Origin: JAEZPW01 sp035629075
GTDB taxonomy: Bacteria; Acidobacteriota; Terriglobia; Terriglobales; Acidobacteriaceae
NCBI GenBank assembly: GCA_035629075.1
Contig: DASPIK010000064.1
Coordinates: 1-64,000, forward strand
Direction of reading: 5' to 3'
DNA length: 64,000 nucleotides
Positions 7,144 to 14,390 of this stretch are shown here, piece after piece. Each line of letters starts with the position of its first letter. Positions within the stretch are counted from its first letter, which is position 1. A program made the translations under genes and the position numbers. The notes beneath the pieces were generated by a model that was not told the origin of the DNA, did not search any database, and saw nothing but the letters and a program-made list of their open reading frames with translations.

Positions 7144-9046
7144 TCCCGCAATCAGAATACGTACACAGTCCGACCTGGAAAAGATCGCTTGGCAGGGTAA
7201 GGCGCTGCTTTATCCGGCAAAGCCGAAGATTCTGGTCGGGATGGCCACTTGCGGAGAGGCAGCCGGCGCCGGCGAGGTGCTGACGGCCATTCGCGACGAA
7301 ATCAAAAAGAATGGCTACGACTACGAGGTGACTGAGACCGGCTGCATCGGCTGGTGCTCGCAGGAACCTCTGGTCGACGTGCACATACCTGGCAAACCGC
7401 GTGTCACTTACGGTCGCGTGACCCCCGAGCGGGCACGCAAGATCGTGAAGGACCTGTTCACTCCGAAACCGGAGTGGGCGTTGGCCTACATGCCCGGCGA
7501 CGACAACACGCTTACCGGCGAGTTCACGAAGTACGACGGCGAGACGAAGATCGAGGGCATTCCGGCGATCAATGATCTGCCGCTCTTCAAGAAGCAGCTG
7601 AGGATCGTGATGCGCAACTGCGGCATCATCGACCCGGCGAGCATGGAAGAGTACATCGCGCGCGGTGGTTACGCGGCGCTGATGAAGGCGCTTCGCGCGT
7701 TCACGCCCGACAATGTGCTGCACGAGGTCGAAGTAAGCGGGTTGCGTGGCCGCGGCGGCGCGGGCTTCCCCACGGCATTCAAGTGGAAGGCCATGGCCGC
7801 ACAGAAGACGCAGCCCAAGTACATCATCTGCAACGCGGACGAAGGCGATCCGGGCGCATATATGGATCGCGGCGTACTGGAAGGCGATCCGCACTCAGTG
7901 CTGGAAGGGATGATCATCGGCGCGTACGCAATGGGCGCGACCGAGGGCATCATCTACGTTCGCGAAGAGTATCCGCTGGCCGTCACACGCATGAAGGAAG
8001 CGATCAAGCAGTGCGAAGCCGCCGGGTTGCTGGGCAAGGACATTCTCGGCAGCGGCTTCAGCTTTAGCATTCGCGTGTCGAAAGGCGCGGGCGCGTTCGT
8101 TTGCGGTGAAGAGACCGCGATGATTCGCTCAATCGAGGGCAAGTCGGGCGAGCCTCAGCAACGTCCACCGTTCCCGGTGCAGCAGGGCTTGTTCGGCAAG
8201 CCGACCTGTATCAACAACGTCGAGACCTGGGCCAACGTCCCCGTAATCATTATGCGCGGCGGCGAATGGTTCGCCTCGATCGGCACGGCCAAGAGCAAGG
8301 GCACAAAGGTGTTCTCGCTCGTAGGCAATATCAACAACACGGCGCTAATCGAAGTTCCGATGGGAACGACGCTAAGCGAGATCGTGTATCAGATCGGCGG
8401 CGGCATTCCGAAGGACAAGGCGTGCAAGGCCGTGCAGACAGGCGGACCGAGCGGTGGATGTATTCCTGCCGACAAGTTCGACCTGCCTGTTGACTACGAG
8501 AGCCTGGCGGGCGCGGGTTCCATCATGGGTTCGGGCGGCATGATCGTCATGGACGAAACGAGCTGCATGGTGGACATCGCCAAGTACTTCCTCGGGTTCC
8601 TCGAGGATGAGTCTTGCGGCAAGTGCTTCACCTGCCGCGAGGGCACGCAGCGCCTGAAGGAGATCGTGACGCGCATCTCCGAAGGCAAGGGGAGCGAGGA
8701 AGACCTGGATCTGCTGCAGGACCTCGGCTGGCTGGTGAAGGAAGCTTCACTTTGCGGCCTGGGTCAGACGGCACCGAACCCGGTGCTGTCCACGCTGCGC
8801 TACTTCAAGCAGGAGTACATGGCGCACATTGTCGAGCACAAGTGCCCGGCGAAAGTGTGCCGCGAACTGATCACCTTCACGATCGACCCGCAGGTTTGTA
8901 ACGGCTGCGGAGCGTGCGTTCAGGTCTGCGCAGGCAAGGCGATCCTGGGTGAGAAGAAGAAACCGCACACGATCGATGCCGCGCACTGCACCAAGTGCGG
9001 CGCGTGTCTCGAGACGTGCAAATTCGATGCGGTGCTCGTCAATTAA
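7136..9046 (+). CDS. NuoF/HydB-like NADH- and FMN-binding Fe-S flavoprotein
   Basis: This 636-residue protein has three parts. Residues 1-110 form a thioredoxin-like domain with only three of the usual four cluster cysteines (Cys39, Cys70, Cys74), so its [2Fe-2S] cluster may be altered or lost. The centre is the NuoF core: the Gly-rich FMN loop GLRGRGGAGFP, the NADH-binding region with NADEGDPGAYMDR, and the [4Fe-4S] ligands SCGKCFTCREG plus a later Cys. The C-terminus adds two ferredoxin motifs (CNGCGACVQVC and CTKCGACLETC). This is the HydB/HndC layout of NAD-linked and electron-bifurcating hydrogenases, not that of plain NuoF. ATG 7136 is preferred; GTG 7127 is possible and lies better spaced from GGAGG at 7110-7114. 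Confidence 0.9.
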   Translation: MTNPAIRIRTQSDLEKIAWQGKALLYPAKPKILVGMATCGEAAGAGEVLTAIRDEIKKNGYDYEVTETGCIGWCSQEPLVDVHIPGKPRVTYGRVTPERARKIVKDLFTPKPEWALAYMPGDDNTLTGEFTKYDGETKIEGIPAINDLPLFKKQLRIVMRNCGIIDPASMEEYIARGGYAALMKALRAFTPDNVLHEVEVSGLRGRGGAGFPTAFKWKAMAAQKTQPKYIICNADEGDPGAYMDRGVLEGDPHSVLEGMIIGAYAMGATEGIIYVREEYPLAVTRMKEAIKQCEAAGLLGKDILGSGFSFSIRVSKGAGAFVCGEETAMIRSIEGKSGEPQQRPPFPVQQGLFGKPTCINNVETWANVPVIIMRGGEWFASIGTAKSKGTKVFSLVGNINNTALIEVPMGTTLSEIVYQIGGGIPKDKACKAVQTGGPSGGCIPADKFDLPVDYESLAGAGSIMGSGGMIVMDETSCMVDIAKYFLGFLEDESCGKCFTCREGTQRLKEIVTRISEGKGSEEDLDLLQDLGWLVKEASLCGLGQTAPNPVLSTLRYFKQEYMAHIVEHKCPAKVCRELITFTIDPQVCNGCGACVQVCAGKAILGEKKKPHTIDAAHCTKCGACLETCKFDAVLVN

Positions 9047-9056
9047 GGACAACGCC

Positions 9057-9776
9057 ATGGTCAAGCTGACAATAAATGGATTGCCTGTACAGGTTGAAAA
9101 GGGCACCAGCCTTCTGGATGCAGCGACCTTTGTAGGTTTCAGCATCCCGACGCTGTGCCACGAAGACGGCCTGGCTCCTTATGGCGGCTGCCGCATGTGC
9201 CTGGTGGAAATTGGTGAAGCGCCGCGCACGAAACTCGTGACAGCGTGCACGTACAGGGTCGAAGAAGGCCTGAAAGTGCGCACCGATTCTGCAAAGGTGA
9301 TGAAGGCGCGCCGGTTGCTGCTGGAGCTTTATGTGGCCACCTGCCCGTCGTCAAAGCGGATCCAGGACATGGCCTCGGAATGGGGCGTGAAAGTCTGCCG
9401 CTACACGGCGAAGGACTATCACTGCATCCAGTGCGGGCTGTGCGTGCGGATGTGCGAACAGCAAATGATGGGTGATGCCATCGGGTTCGCCGGCCGCGGC
9501 AAGGACCGCCACGTATCCCGCCCGTTCGACATTACGAGCGAGACTTGCCGTCAGTGCGGCGGCTGCATGTACATCTGCCCCGTCTGCGAACAGCGTTGCC
9601 AGGGCTCAACGGCCACGACAACGTTGTGCAACGGATGCATAAACTTTGCGCCTGTGTGCTACCAGAGCTACGACGACGCGATGTGTTTCCTGCGCCCGTG
9701 CCATGCCTGTGAGCTGAGCGGGCCGATACGCCCTGACGTAACAGTCAAAATCCGGGCGACTAATTCTGCGAAATAG
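9057..9776 (+). CDS. Multi-cluster Fe-S electron-transfer subunit (HydA/NuoG N-terminus-like, no H-cluster)
   Basis: The product has 239 residues. It opens with a plant-type [2Fe-2S] domain (Cys34, Cys45, Cys48, Cys64), as in NuoG and the N-terminus of HydA. A region with CIQCGLCVRMC (Cys123, 126, 129, 133) and CRQCGGCMYIC (Cys164, 167, 170, 174) follows, enough for two [4Fe-4S] clusters. A Cys-rich tail (Cys177, 181, 191, 194, 201, 210, 215, 218) may bind another metal centre. There is no [FeFe]-hydrogenase H-cluster domain and no molybdopterin domain, so the subunit should pass electrons to a separate enzyme, presumably the glutamate-synthase-like protein 15 bp downstream. ATG 9057 is chosen because it begins exactly at the ferredoxin domain. 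Confidence 0.82.
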   Translation: MVKLTINGLPVQVEKGTSLLDAATFVGFSIPTLCHEDGLAPYGGCRMCLVEIGEAPRTKLVTACTYRVEEGLKVRTDSAKVMKARRLLLELYVATCPSSKRIQDMASEWGVKVCRYTAKDYHCIQCGLCVRMCEQQMMGDAIGFAGRGKDRHVSRPFDITSETCRQCGGCMYICPVCEQRCQGSTATTTLCNGCINFAPVCYQSYDDAMCFLRPCHACELSGPIRPDVTVKIRATNSAK

Positions 9777-9791
9777 CAGGGAGAACCGAAA

Positions 9792-11462
9792 ATGACTTAT
9801 ACGCGCCTGAATGCTTCCGCCGCAACGCTGACCAAGAATCGCACCGAAGATTCCGTCAGCCCGTTCAGCGGAATGTGCACAACTTGTGTTGATGGTTGCG
9901 TCGGGATGTGCGACATCGGCAAGTCCGCTTATCGCGGACCGGAAATGATTTATCCCCAGCCATTCGGCATCATCACGACTGCATCGCAGAAGGACTACCC
10001 TGTCGACCTGTCGCACTTCACGATCCTGGGCCGCTGCGCCGGCGTGTGGGGCGTTGAAGAAGACAGCAACAAGGCACTGTTCCCGAAGGTCGACCTGGAG
10101 ACCTCGTTCGGCAAGCCGGGCGTCAATGAAGTGAAGTGCAAGCTGCCGATCGAAATCGCGGCCATGGGCTCGACCAACGTGGCGAAGAACAACTGGGCCG
10201 GCTTGGCTGCCGGCGCGGCAATCAGCGGCATCGGCCTGTGGATCGGCGAGAACGTGTGCGGCATGGACATGGACTCGAAGTTCGACGGCGGTAAACTGAT
10301 CGACGGTCCTGAGCTCGCGTGGCGCGTGAAGTGCTACCGCGACTGGCAACTGGACGGTTACGGAGACGTAATCGTGCAGGCGAACGTGGAAGACACCATG
10401 CTCGGCGTCCAGGAATGGGCGATCAAGAAACTGGGTGTTACCACGGTCGAGCTGAAGTGGGGGCAGGGAGCAAAGGACATCGGCGGCGAAGTGAAGATCC
10501 GCGACCTGAAAAAGGCGCAGGAACTCAAGAAGCGCGGCTACGTCGTGCTGCCCGACCCGATGGACCCGATGGTGATCGAGTCGTTCAACCGCGGCAGCTT
10601 CCATGAATTCGAGCGTCACAGCCGCGTAGGCATGGTGTCGCTCGATGGCTTCCTGAAGCGCGTGGAAGAGCTGCGCAAGGCCGGCGCAAAGCGCATCACG
10701 CTGAAGACCGGCGCGTATCGTCCGGTAGATACGGCGCGCGCGCTGAAGTATGCGTCGATCGCCGAACTCGATCTGCTCACCGTGGATGCGGCGGGCGGCG
10801 GCACCGGCATGAGCCCGTGGCGCATGATGAACGAGTGGGGCGTGCCCGGCGTCGAACTGCACTCGATGCTCTACAACTACTGCGAAGAGCTGAAGAAGAA
10901 GAAGGAATACATTCCTCCGATCGCGCTCGGCGGTGGCTTCACGTTCGAAGACCAGATGTTCAAGGGCTTCGCGATGTGTGCTCCGTACGTGAAGATGATC
11001 GGCATGGCGCGCGCTCCGCTGGCCGCGGCGATGGTGGCCAAGACCATTGGCAAGGGTATCGAGCAGGGCGATCTGCCGATCTATATTCAGCGCTTCGGCC
11101 TGACGGTGGACGAGATCTTTGTCGAAGCTCCAGTGCTTCGTCAGAAGCTCGGCAACCGCTTCAAGGACCTGCCGGTCGGCGCGATCGGCGTTTACACGTA
11201 CTTCGAGCGTCTTGCCCAGGGCCTGCGCCAGTTGATGGCGGGCGCGCGCAAGTTCAGCCTGAAGCACATCGACCGCACGGACATCGCTGCGTTGACTCCG
11301 GAAGCGGCCAAGATCAGTGGCATCGCCTACATCATGGACGCCGACAAGGCGGACGTGAAGAAGATGCTGGCGATCAAGGCCCCGAAGACCGGCAAGGCCA
11401 CAAAGCCCGCGCCGAAGCCGAAGGCAAGAGCGAAGGCCATGACCGCTAAGGCCGGGAAGTAA
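9792..11462 (+). CDS. FMN-binding glutamate synthase-domain protein lacking the amidotransferase
   Basis: The 556-residue protein matches the (beta/alpha)8 FMN synthase domain of glutamate synthase (GltB domain 2). Recognisable segments are AAMGSTNVAKNNWAG, VELKWGQGAKDIGGE, LLTVDAAGGGTGMSPW and PIALGGGF. It has no N-terminal glutamine amidotransferase and no GXGXG C-terminal domain. The Cys-rich [3Fe-4S] loop normally found after the barrel is missing: around residues 395-410 there is only one Cys. Instead Cys29, Cys32, Cys36 and Cys40 form a compact N-terminal motif that could hold a [4Fe-4S] cluster. The last 35 residues are a Lys/Ala/Pro tail. As the last gene of the operon it is probably the catalytic output of the NADH module. 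Whether it makes glutamate is open. Confidence 0.82.
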   Translation: MTYTRLNASAATLTKNRTEDSVSPFSGMCTTCVDGCVGMCDIGKSAYRGPEMIYPQPFGIITTASQKDYPVDLSHFTILGRCAGVWGVEEDSNKALFPKVDLETSFGKPGVNEVKCKLPIEIAAMGSTNVAKNNWAGLAAGAAISGIGLWIGENVCGMDMDSKFDGGKLIDGPELAWRVKCYRDWQLDGYGDVIVQANVEDTMLGVQEWAIKKLGVTTVELKWGQGAKDIGGEVKIRDLKKAQELKKRGYVVLPDPMDPMVIESFNRGSFHEFERHSRVGMVSLDGFLKRVEELRKAGAKRITLKTGAYRPVDTARALKYASIAELDLLTVDAAGGGTGMSPWRMMNEWGVPGVELHSMLYNYCEELKKKKEYIPPIALGGGFTFEDQMFKGFAMCAPYVKMIGMARAPLAAAMVAKTIGKGIEQGDLPIYIQRFGLTVDEIFVEAPVLRQKLGNRFKDLPVGAIGVYTYFERLAQGLRQLMAGARKFSLKHIDRTDIAALTPEAAKISGIAYIMDADKADVKKMLAIKAPKTGKATKPAPKPKARAKAMTAKAGK

Positions 11463-11557
11463 GTTTTGCTGTATCGCGTTCGCCAGCCGCGCCAACCAGC
11501 GCGACCGACGCCGGTGACACGCGACACAGGATACCCCGCAAACCTGCTGGGACTGCG

Positions 11558-11587
11558 AAGGTGCCGGAAAACAAGCCGGCACCTTTT
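11558..11587 (+). terminator. Rho-independent terminator of the redox operon
   Basis: A perfect 10-bp stem (11558-11567 with 11576-11585, 8-nt loop) is followed by a short T-run. It stands 95 bp after the stop of the glutamate-synthase-domain gene and before the convergent minus-strand genes. Confidence 0.85.
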
Positions 11588-11599
11588 GATCCGCCCGTT

Positions 11600-11815
11600 T
11601 CAGTGTGAAAGCCGTCGGTATTCCCACGCGAACCCGGCGGCGAAGACTAAGCCAAAAAGCAACCAAACAACCGGCCACTTTAGTAGTTCAAAGGGAGCCC
11701 ACGCGACCCCTGGCCCCCTTACTAAGCGCAAGATCAACGGAACGAGAAACAGGCTTACTAAGATGAGAAATACTAGGGACAGAAGGCCAATAAGGAAACT
11801 CTTTATAAGAATCAT
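11600..11815 (-). CDS. Small membrane protein (71 aa)
   Basis: I do not recognise a family. The 71 residues contain two hydrophobic stretches, about 5-30 and 44-65, separated by a short basic loop (LRLVRG), and end in WEYRRLSH. This fits a two-pass inner-membrane protein with both ends in the cytoplasm. It starts at ATG 11815, only 19 bp after the stop of the secreted protein gene upstream, so cotranscription is likely. The hydrophobic pattern is the main evidence that it is a gene; antisense signal from another gene is not an explanation here, since the other strand is non-coding. Confidence 0.5.
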   Translation of the reverse strand: MILIKSFLIGLLSLVFLILVSLFLVPLILRLVRGPGVAWAPFELLKWPVVWLLFGLVFAAGFAWEYRRLSH

Positions 11816-11834
11816 GCCGTCGCCTCGCTTTGTG

Positions 11835-12458
11835 TCAGTTCTCTGGGGTACAGTTCGGCGACGGAGAACTGCTCCGATTTCGTATGGCCACGTTGATCCA
11901 GCAATGTCGTGGTCCGCCGTTCACCCTCCACGCCAATGACTCAACATCCCAGGCCGGCCAGCATGTGCCCTTGGATCCGACGTAGATCCAGCTATAAGTG
12001 CACATCGGGGTGCTCGTGTTTGAGCACGCTGCTACAACCGGACAGAATCCAGCATCGTTGCTTCCAACGTTCTTAACTTTGGTCATAGCGATAGCTATGG
12101 TGATGTCCCAGATAGATACTGCGCTGAACGACGCGCACTCGTAATCTACCTGATTTCTGCCGTTCGCAACGGTGCCGCCGGGTTCGAGCGGGCCCAGAAC
12201 GGTCGCCTGAGCGCAACAGTCTCCACTAGCCGAGGCCGACTGGTAATAGCCGCTCGGCATTTGGACCTCAATGTCCGAGTAAACCGAGTAGTCGCCGCAC
12301 GGATCTGCATCCGTATAATTGAGCACGACTAAATTACCGCTTTCATCATCCCACTGATCCGAATAGGTATACATATTGCAATATTTAACGTCAGCTGTTG
12401 CGACTAGTGGAACCACGACAGCCGCAACGAGAGTTGCAAAACGCAGCAATCCTTTCAC
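11835..12458 (-). CDS. Secreted Cys-rich hypothetical protein (207 aa)
   Basis: The protein starts at a GTG (12458) preceded by a strong ribosome site, GGGAGGAG (complement of 12462-12469). Residues 1-22 form a clear signal peptide (LLRFATLVAAVVVPLVATA). The mature part has about a dozen Cys, which suggests disulfides in the periplasm or outside the cell, and many Tyr, Ser, Asn and Asp, as in beta-rich extracellular domains. I know no function for it. It lies 36 bp after the frameshifted secreted gene and before the small membrane protein, so the three probably form a minus-strand unit of surface proteins. Confidence 0.65.
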   Translation of the reverse strand: MKGLLRFATLVAAVVVPLVATADVKYCNMYTYSDQWDDESGNLVVLNYTDADPCGDYSVYSDIEVQMPSGYYQSASASGDCCAQATVLGPLEPGGTVANGRNQVDYECASFSAVSIWDITIAIAMTKVKNVGSNDAGFCPVVAACSNTSTPMCTYSWIYVGSKGTCWPAWDVESLAWRVNGGPRHCWINVAIRNRSSSPSPNCTPEN

Positions 12459-12494
12459 GATCTCCTCCCGCGCAGTACAGTGTCAGAATCAGCG

Positions 12495-13719
12495 CTACTC
12501 GCCATACGGTGAGGTGGGAATTATCTTGATCTTCGCTTTCATTAGCTCGATATGCGAATCGAACACCTGCACCCCACGCTGGCTCAGGTTCCGACGAAGC
12601 GCTGCAACTTTTGCCTTGACCAACTCATGCCTTTGAGCGGCAAGAGATTGTCGAAGCGTGTCACTTGGCGTCTTGTTCCGAGTGAGTTCCGTGATCTGTC
12701 GGTCCAGCGGTTCGACTGCTGAGAGGAAATCTGCCAAGTGCGCCTGTAACAACTGTTCGTCGGCAGCATCCAATTTGAGACTGTGTATGACCAACTGGCA
12801 TTTCTTTTGTTGCATTGACGTCGCGACGTCGGGGCATGCAGCCACACGCAGGAAGATCCTGTAAGCAACGTCGGTTGGAATCCTCTCTGGGTTCCTAGAC
12901 CCATCTATGGTATTCGGGAGATCCTTGGCCGACCTCTGTGGCTGTTTGAACACTGGCAAATCCGGCGACACAGCTGTCAGGAACACGTCGTAAGCCCAAG
13001 GACCGAGTTCGTCGTTTCGGCGCGGCTTCTCAATGTTGAGCTTTGCGCGATATCGAAAACGGTTTCCAAAGCGGTCCCGCCGTTCCGATTCCGAAACAGA
13101 TAATGAAATGGAGTAGAGCCCCATTGATTGTAGGGAGAACAGTTCCTCCGTCTCAGAGATGCCGTTATGGTTGGCATCTATCCATAGACGAAGCGAGGCG
13201 AAAGCCGCATCTCCACCATCGATTACTCCGTCACTATTGCCGCCGCTAGCCGGCTTTATCGAACTCCGTAAGGGCCACAAACCCATTGGGGGTTGGTGAT
13301 GCTGGTTGCGGCGTGTAATTACCAAAGAGTTCCGAGCCATTGTCAATGCGTCCATTTCCGTTTCGATCAAGTGCCAAGAATGCGTTCCCCGAGTCTGGCT
13401 TCGTCCAGCTGTACCTGAGAGGTTTGCCGTTGGCTGATAGATCGAACACCGCCCCTTCCGTTGCTGCTGTTAGCTTTATTCCTTCGCCACGAGTATCAAT
13501 AATGATTGGAGATACACGGCCATAACATAGGCATTGTCCACCCAGATCAAAAACAGACCCCCCGCCCACCTGCTCACATTCATCAATGCCCCATTGATTG
13601 GCACAATCAAAGCAATATGAGGCTTGTGCGAATGCCAGTGAGGAGAGCATCACGGAGCAACATAGCAACACCGCGACGCGCCCGAGATCCCATAGCTGGG
13701 AGCGTGAAAATTGTTTCAT
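12495..13719 (-). pseudogene. Secreted protein with EF-hand-like calcium loops, interrupted by a frameshift
   Basis: Two overlapping minus-strand frames are halves of one protein. The first half (from ATG 13719) has a signal peptide ending near SSLAFAQ, a Cys-rich segment, then LALDRNGNGRIDNGSELFG, a calcium-loop-like motif, and ends at FDKAG. The second half resumes as SGGNSDGVIDGGDAAF and LRLWIDANHNGIS, the direct continuation of the same repeat family. Removing one A from the AAA at 13254-13256 (TTT on the plus strand) joins the frames as FDKPASGG. The restored protein would have about 407 residues, with a Gln/Arg-rich helical C-terminus. Either this is a decaying gene or one base is a sequencing error. 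Function unknown; probably a surface protein. Confidence 0.7.
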
Positions 13720-14390
13720 GAGGAGCACTTTTCACGAAATTTTGATTTCCCACGTTCGGACCGCTTTGTTGTGATTCACGCGACTTAACGAACATCCCTG
13801 ATCGGCCCCTCCGTTCTTGCACCAGTTCACAACGAGTTCCGGCGCGCCACTTTAGCCGAGGCTGGAACGTAGGTCAATTGGTCAATGTGATCATTAATGG
13901 GCGGGCAGCATCAGCATCCCAATTCAGGAAATATGTACATGACCTTATCCGGACCTGACGGACTGGCGTGGCCCGTTCAAGCCATCCTTTGGCTTGAGCG
14001 CGACAGTTCACTCGTGTCTGCCATAAACGCATGAGGCCCTGTTCTGAATTCGTAAATTCTCACCGCCCCATGTTTCACCGGGCGGTTGTTCATGCGACAC
14101 TTCTCGCGAGTCGAGGACGCGCCGAAGTCGGCGAGACATGCGCCACGGCAGTAATGACACAGTAAACCAGGCGGCTCAAGCGCTACCCCAGATTGATCTG
14201 ATCAAGCACTGATCTGATCCGCAGATTTAAGTCCTTTAGAAGTCCAGATTTGACTGATTCGGGCGGGGGTGGGGTGTCCCGTAACTGTTTTGACACGCCG
14301 ACCCGACTGGAATGCATGGATCCTTCGCTGCGCTCAGGATGACAAGCCTGAGTGCAGCGAAGGATCTATGCTAAGGCATTCGATGTTGCG
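13720..14390. other. Gene-free stretch with a REP-like element at its right end
   Basis: About 670 bp without a supported gene. Both flanking genes are on the minus strand, so promoter elements for the frameshifted secreted gene should lie at the left edge. The middle carries only short unconvincing frames. The right end contains the long inverted repeat at 14314-14371. Confidence 0.4.
14314..14371. repeat. REP-like inverted repeat, 25-bp arms
   Basis: Arms 14314-14338 and 14347-14371 pair over 25 positions, 23 as Watson-Crick pairs and two as G-T, with an 8-nt loop. The core, CTTCGCTGCGCTCAGGATGACA, is related to the element inside the ntrX-like gene at 28180-28214. It ends 20 bp beyond the stop codon of the acyl-CoA synthetase gene, so in RNA it could also act as a 3' stabilising stem. 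Confidence 0.75.

Noticed and set aside
6571..9776. Respiratory complex I (nuo) genes
   Set aside because: Only NuoE-, NuoF- and NuoG-N-terminus-like subunits exist, with HydB-type C-terminal ferredoxin motifs and no membrane subunits.
9606..11678. 690-codon open frame on the minus strand opposite the glutamate-synthase-domain gene
   Set aside because: Long antisense frames are common opposite GC-rich genes. Its product is His/Arg/Ala-rich without any recognisable domain, while the plus strand encodes a clear FMN barrel protein.
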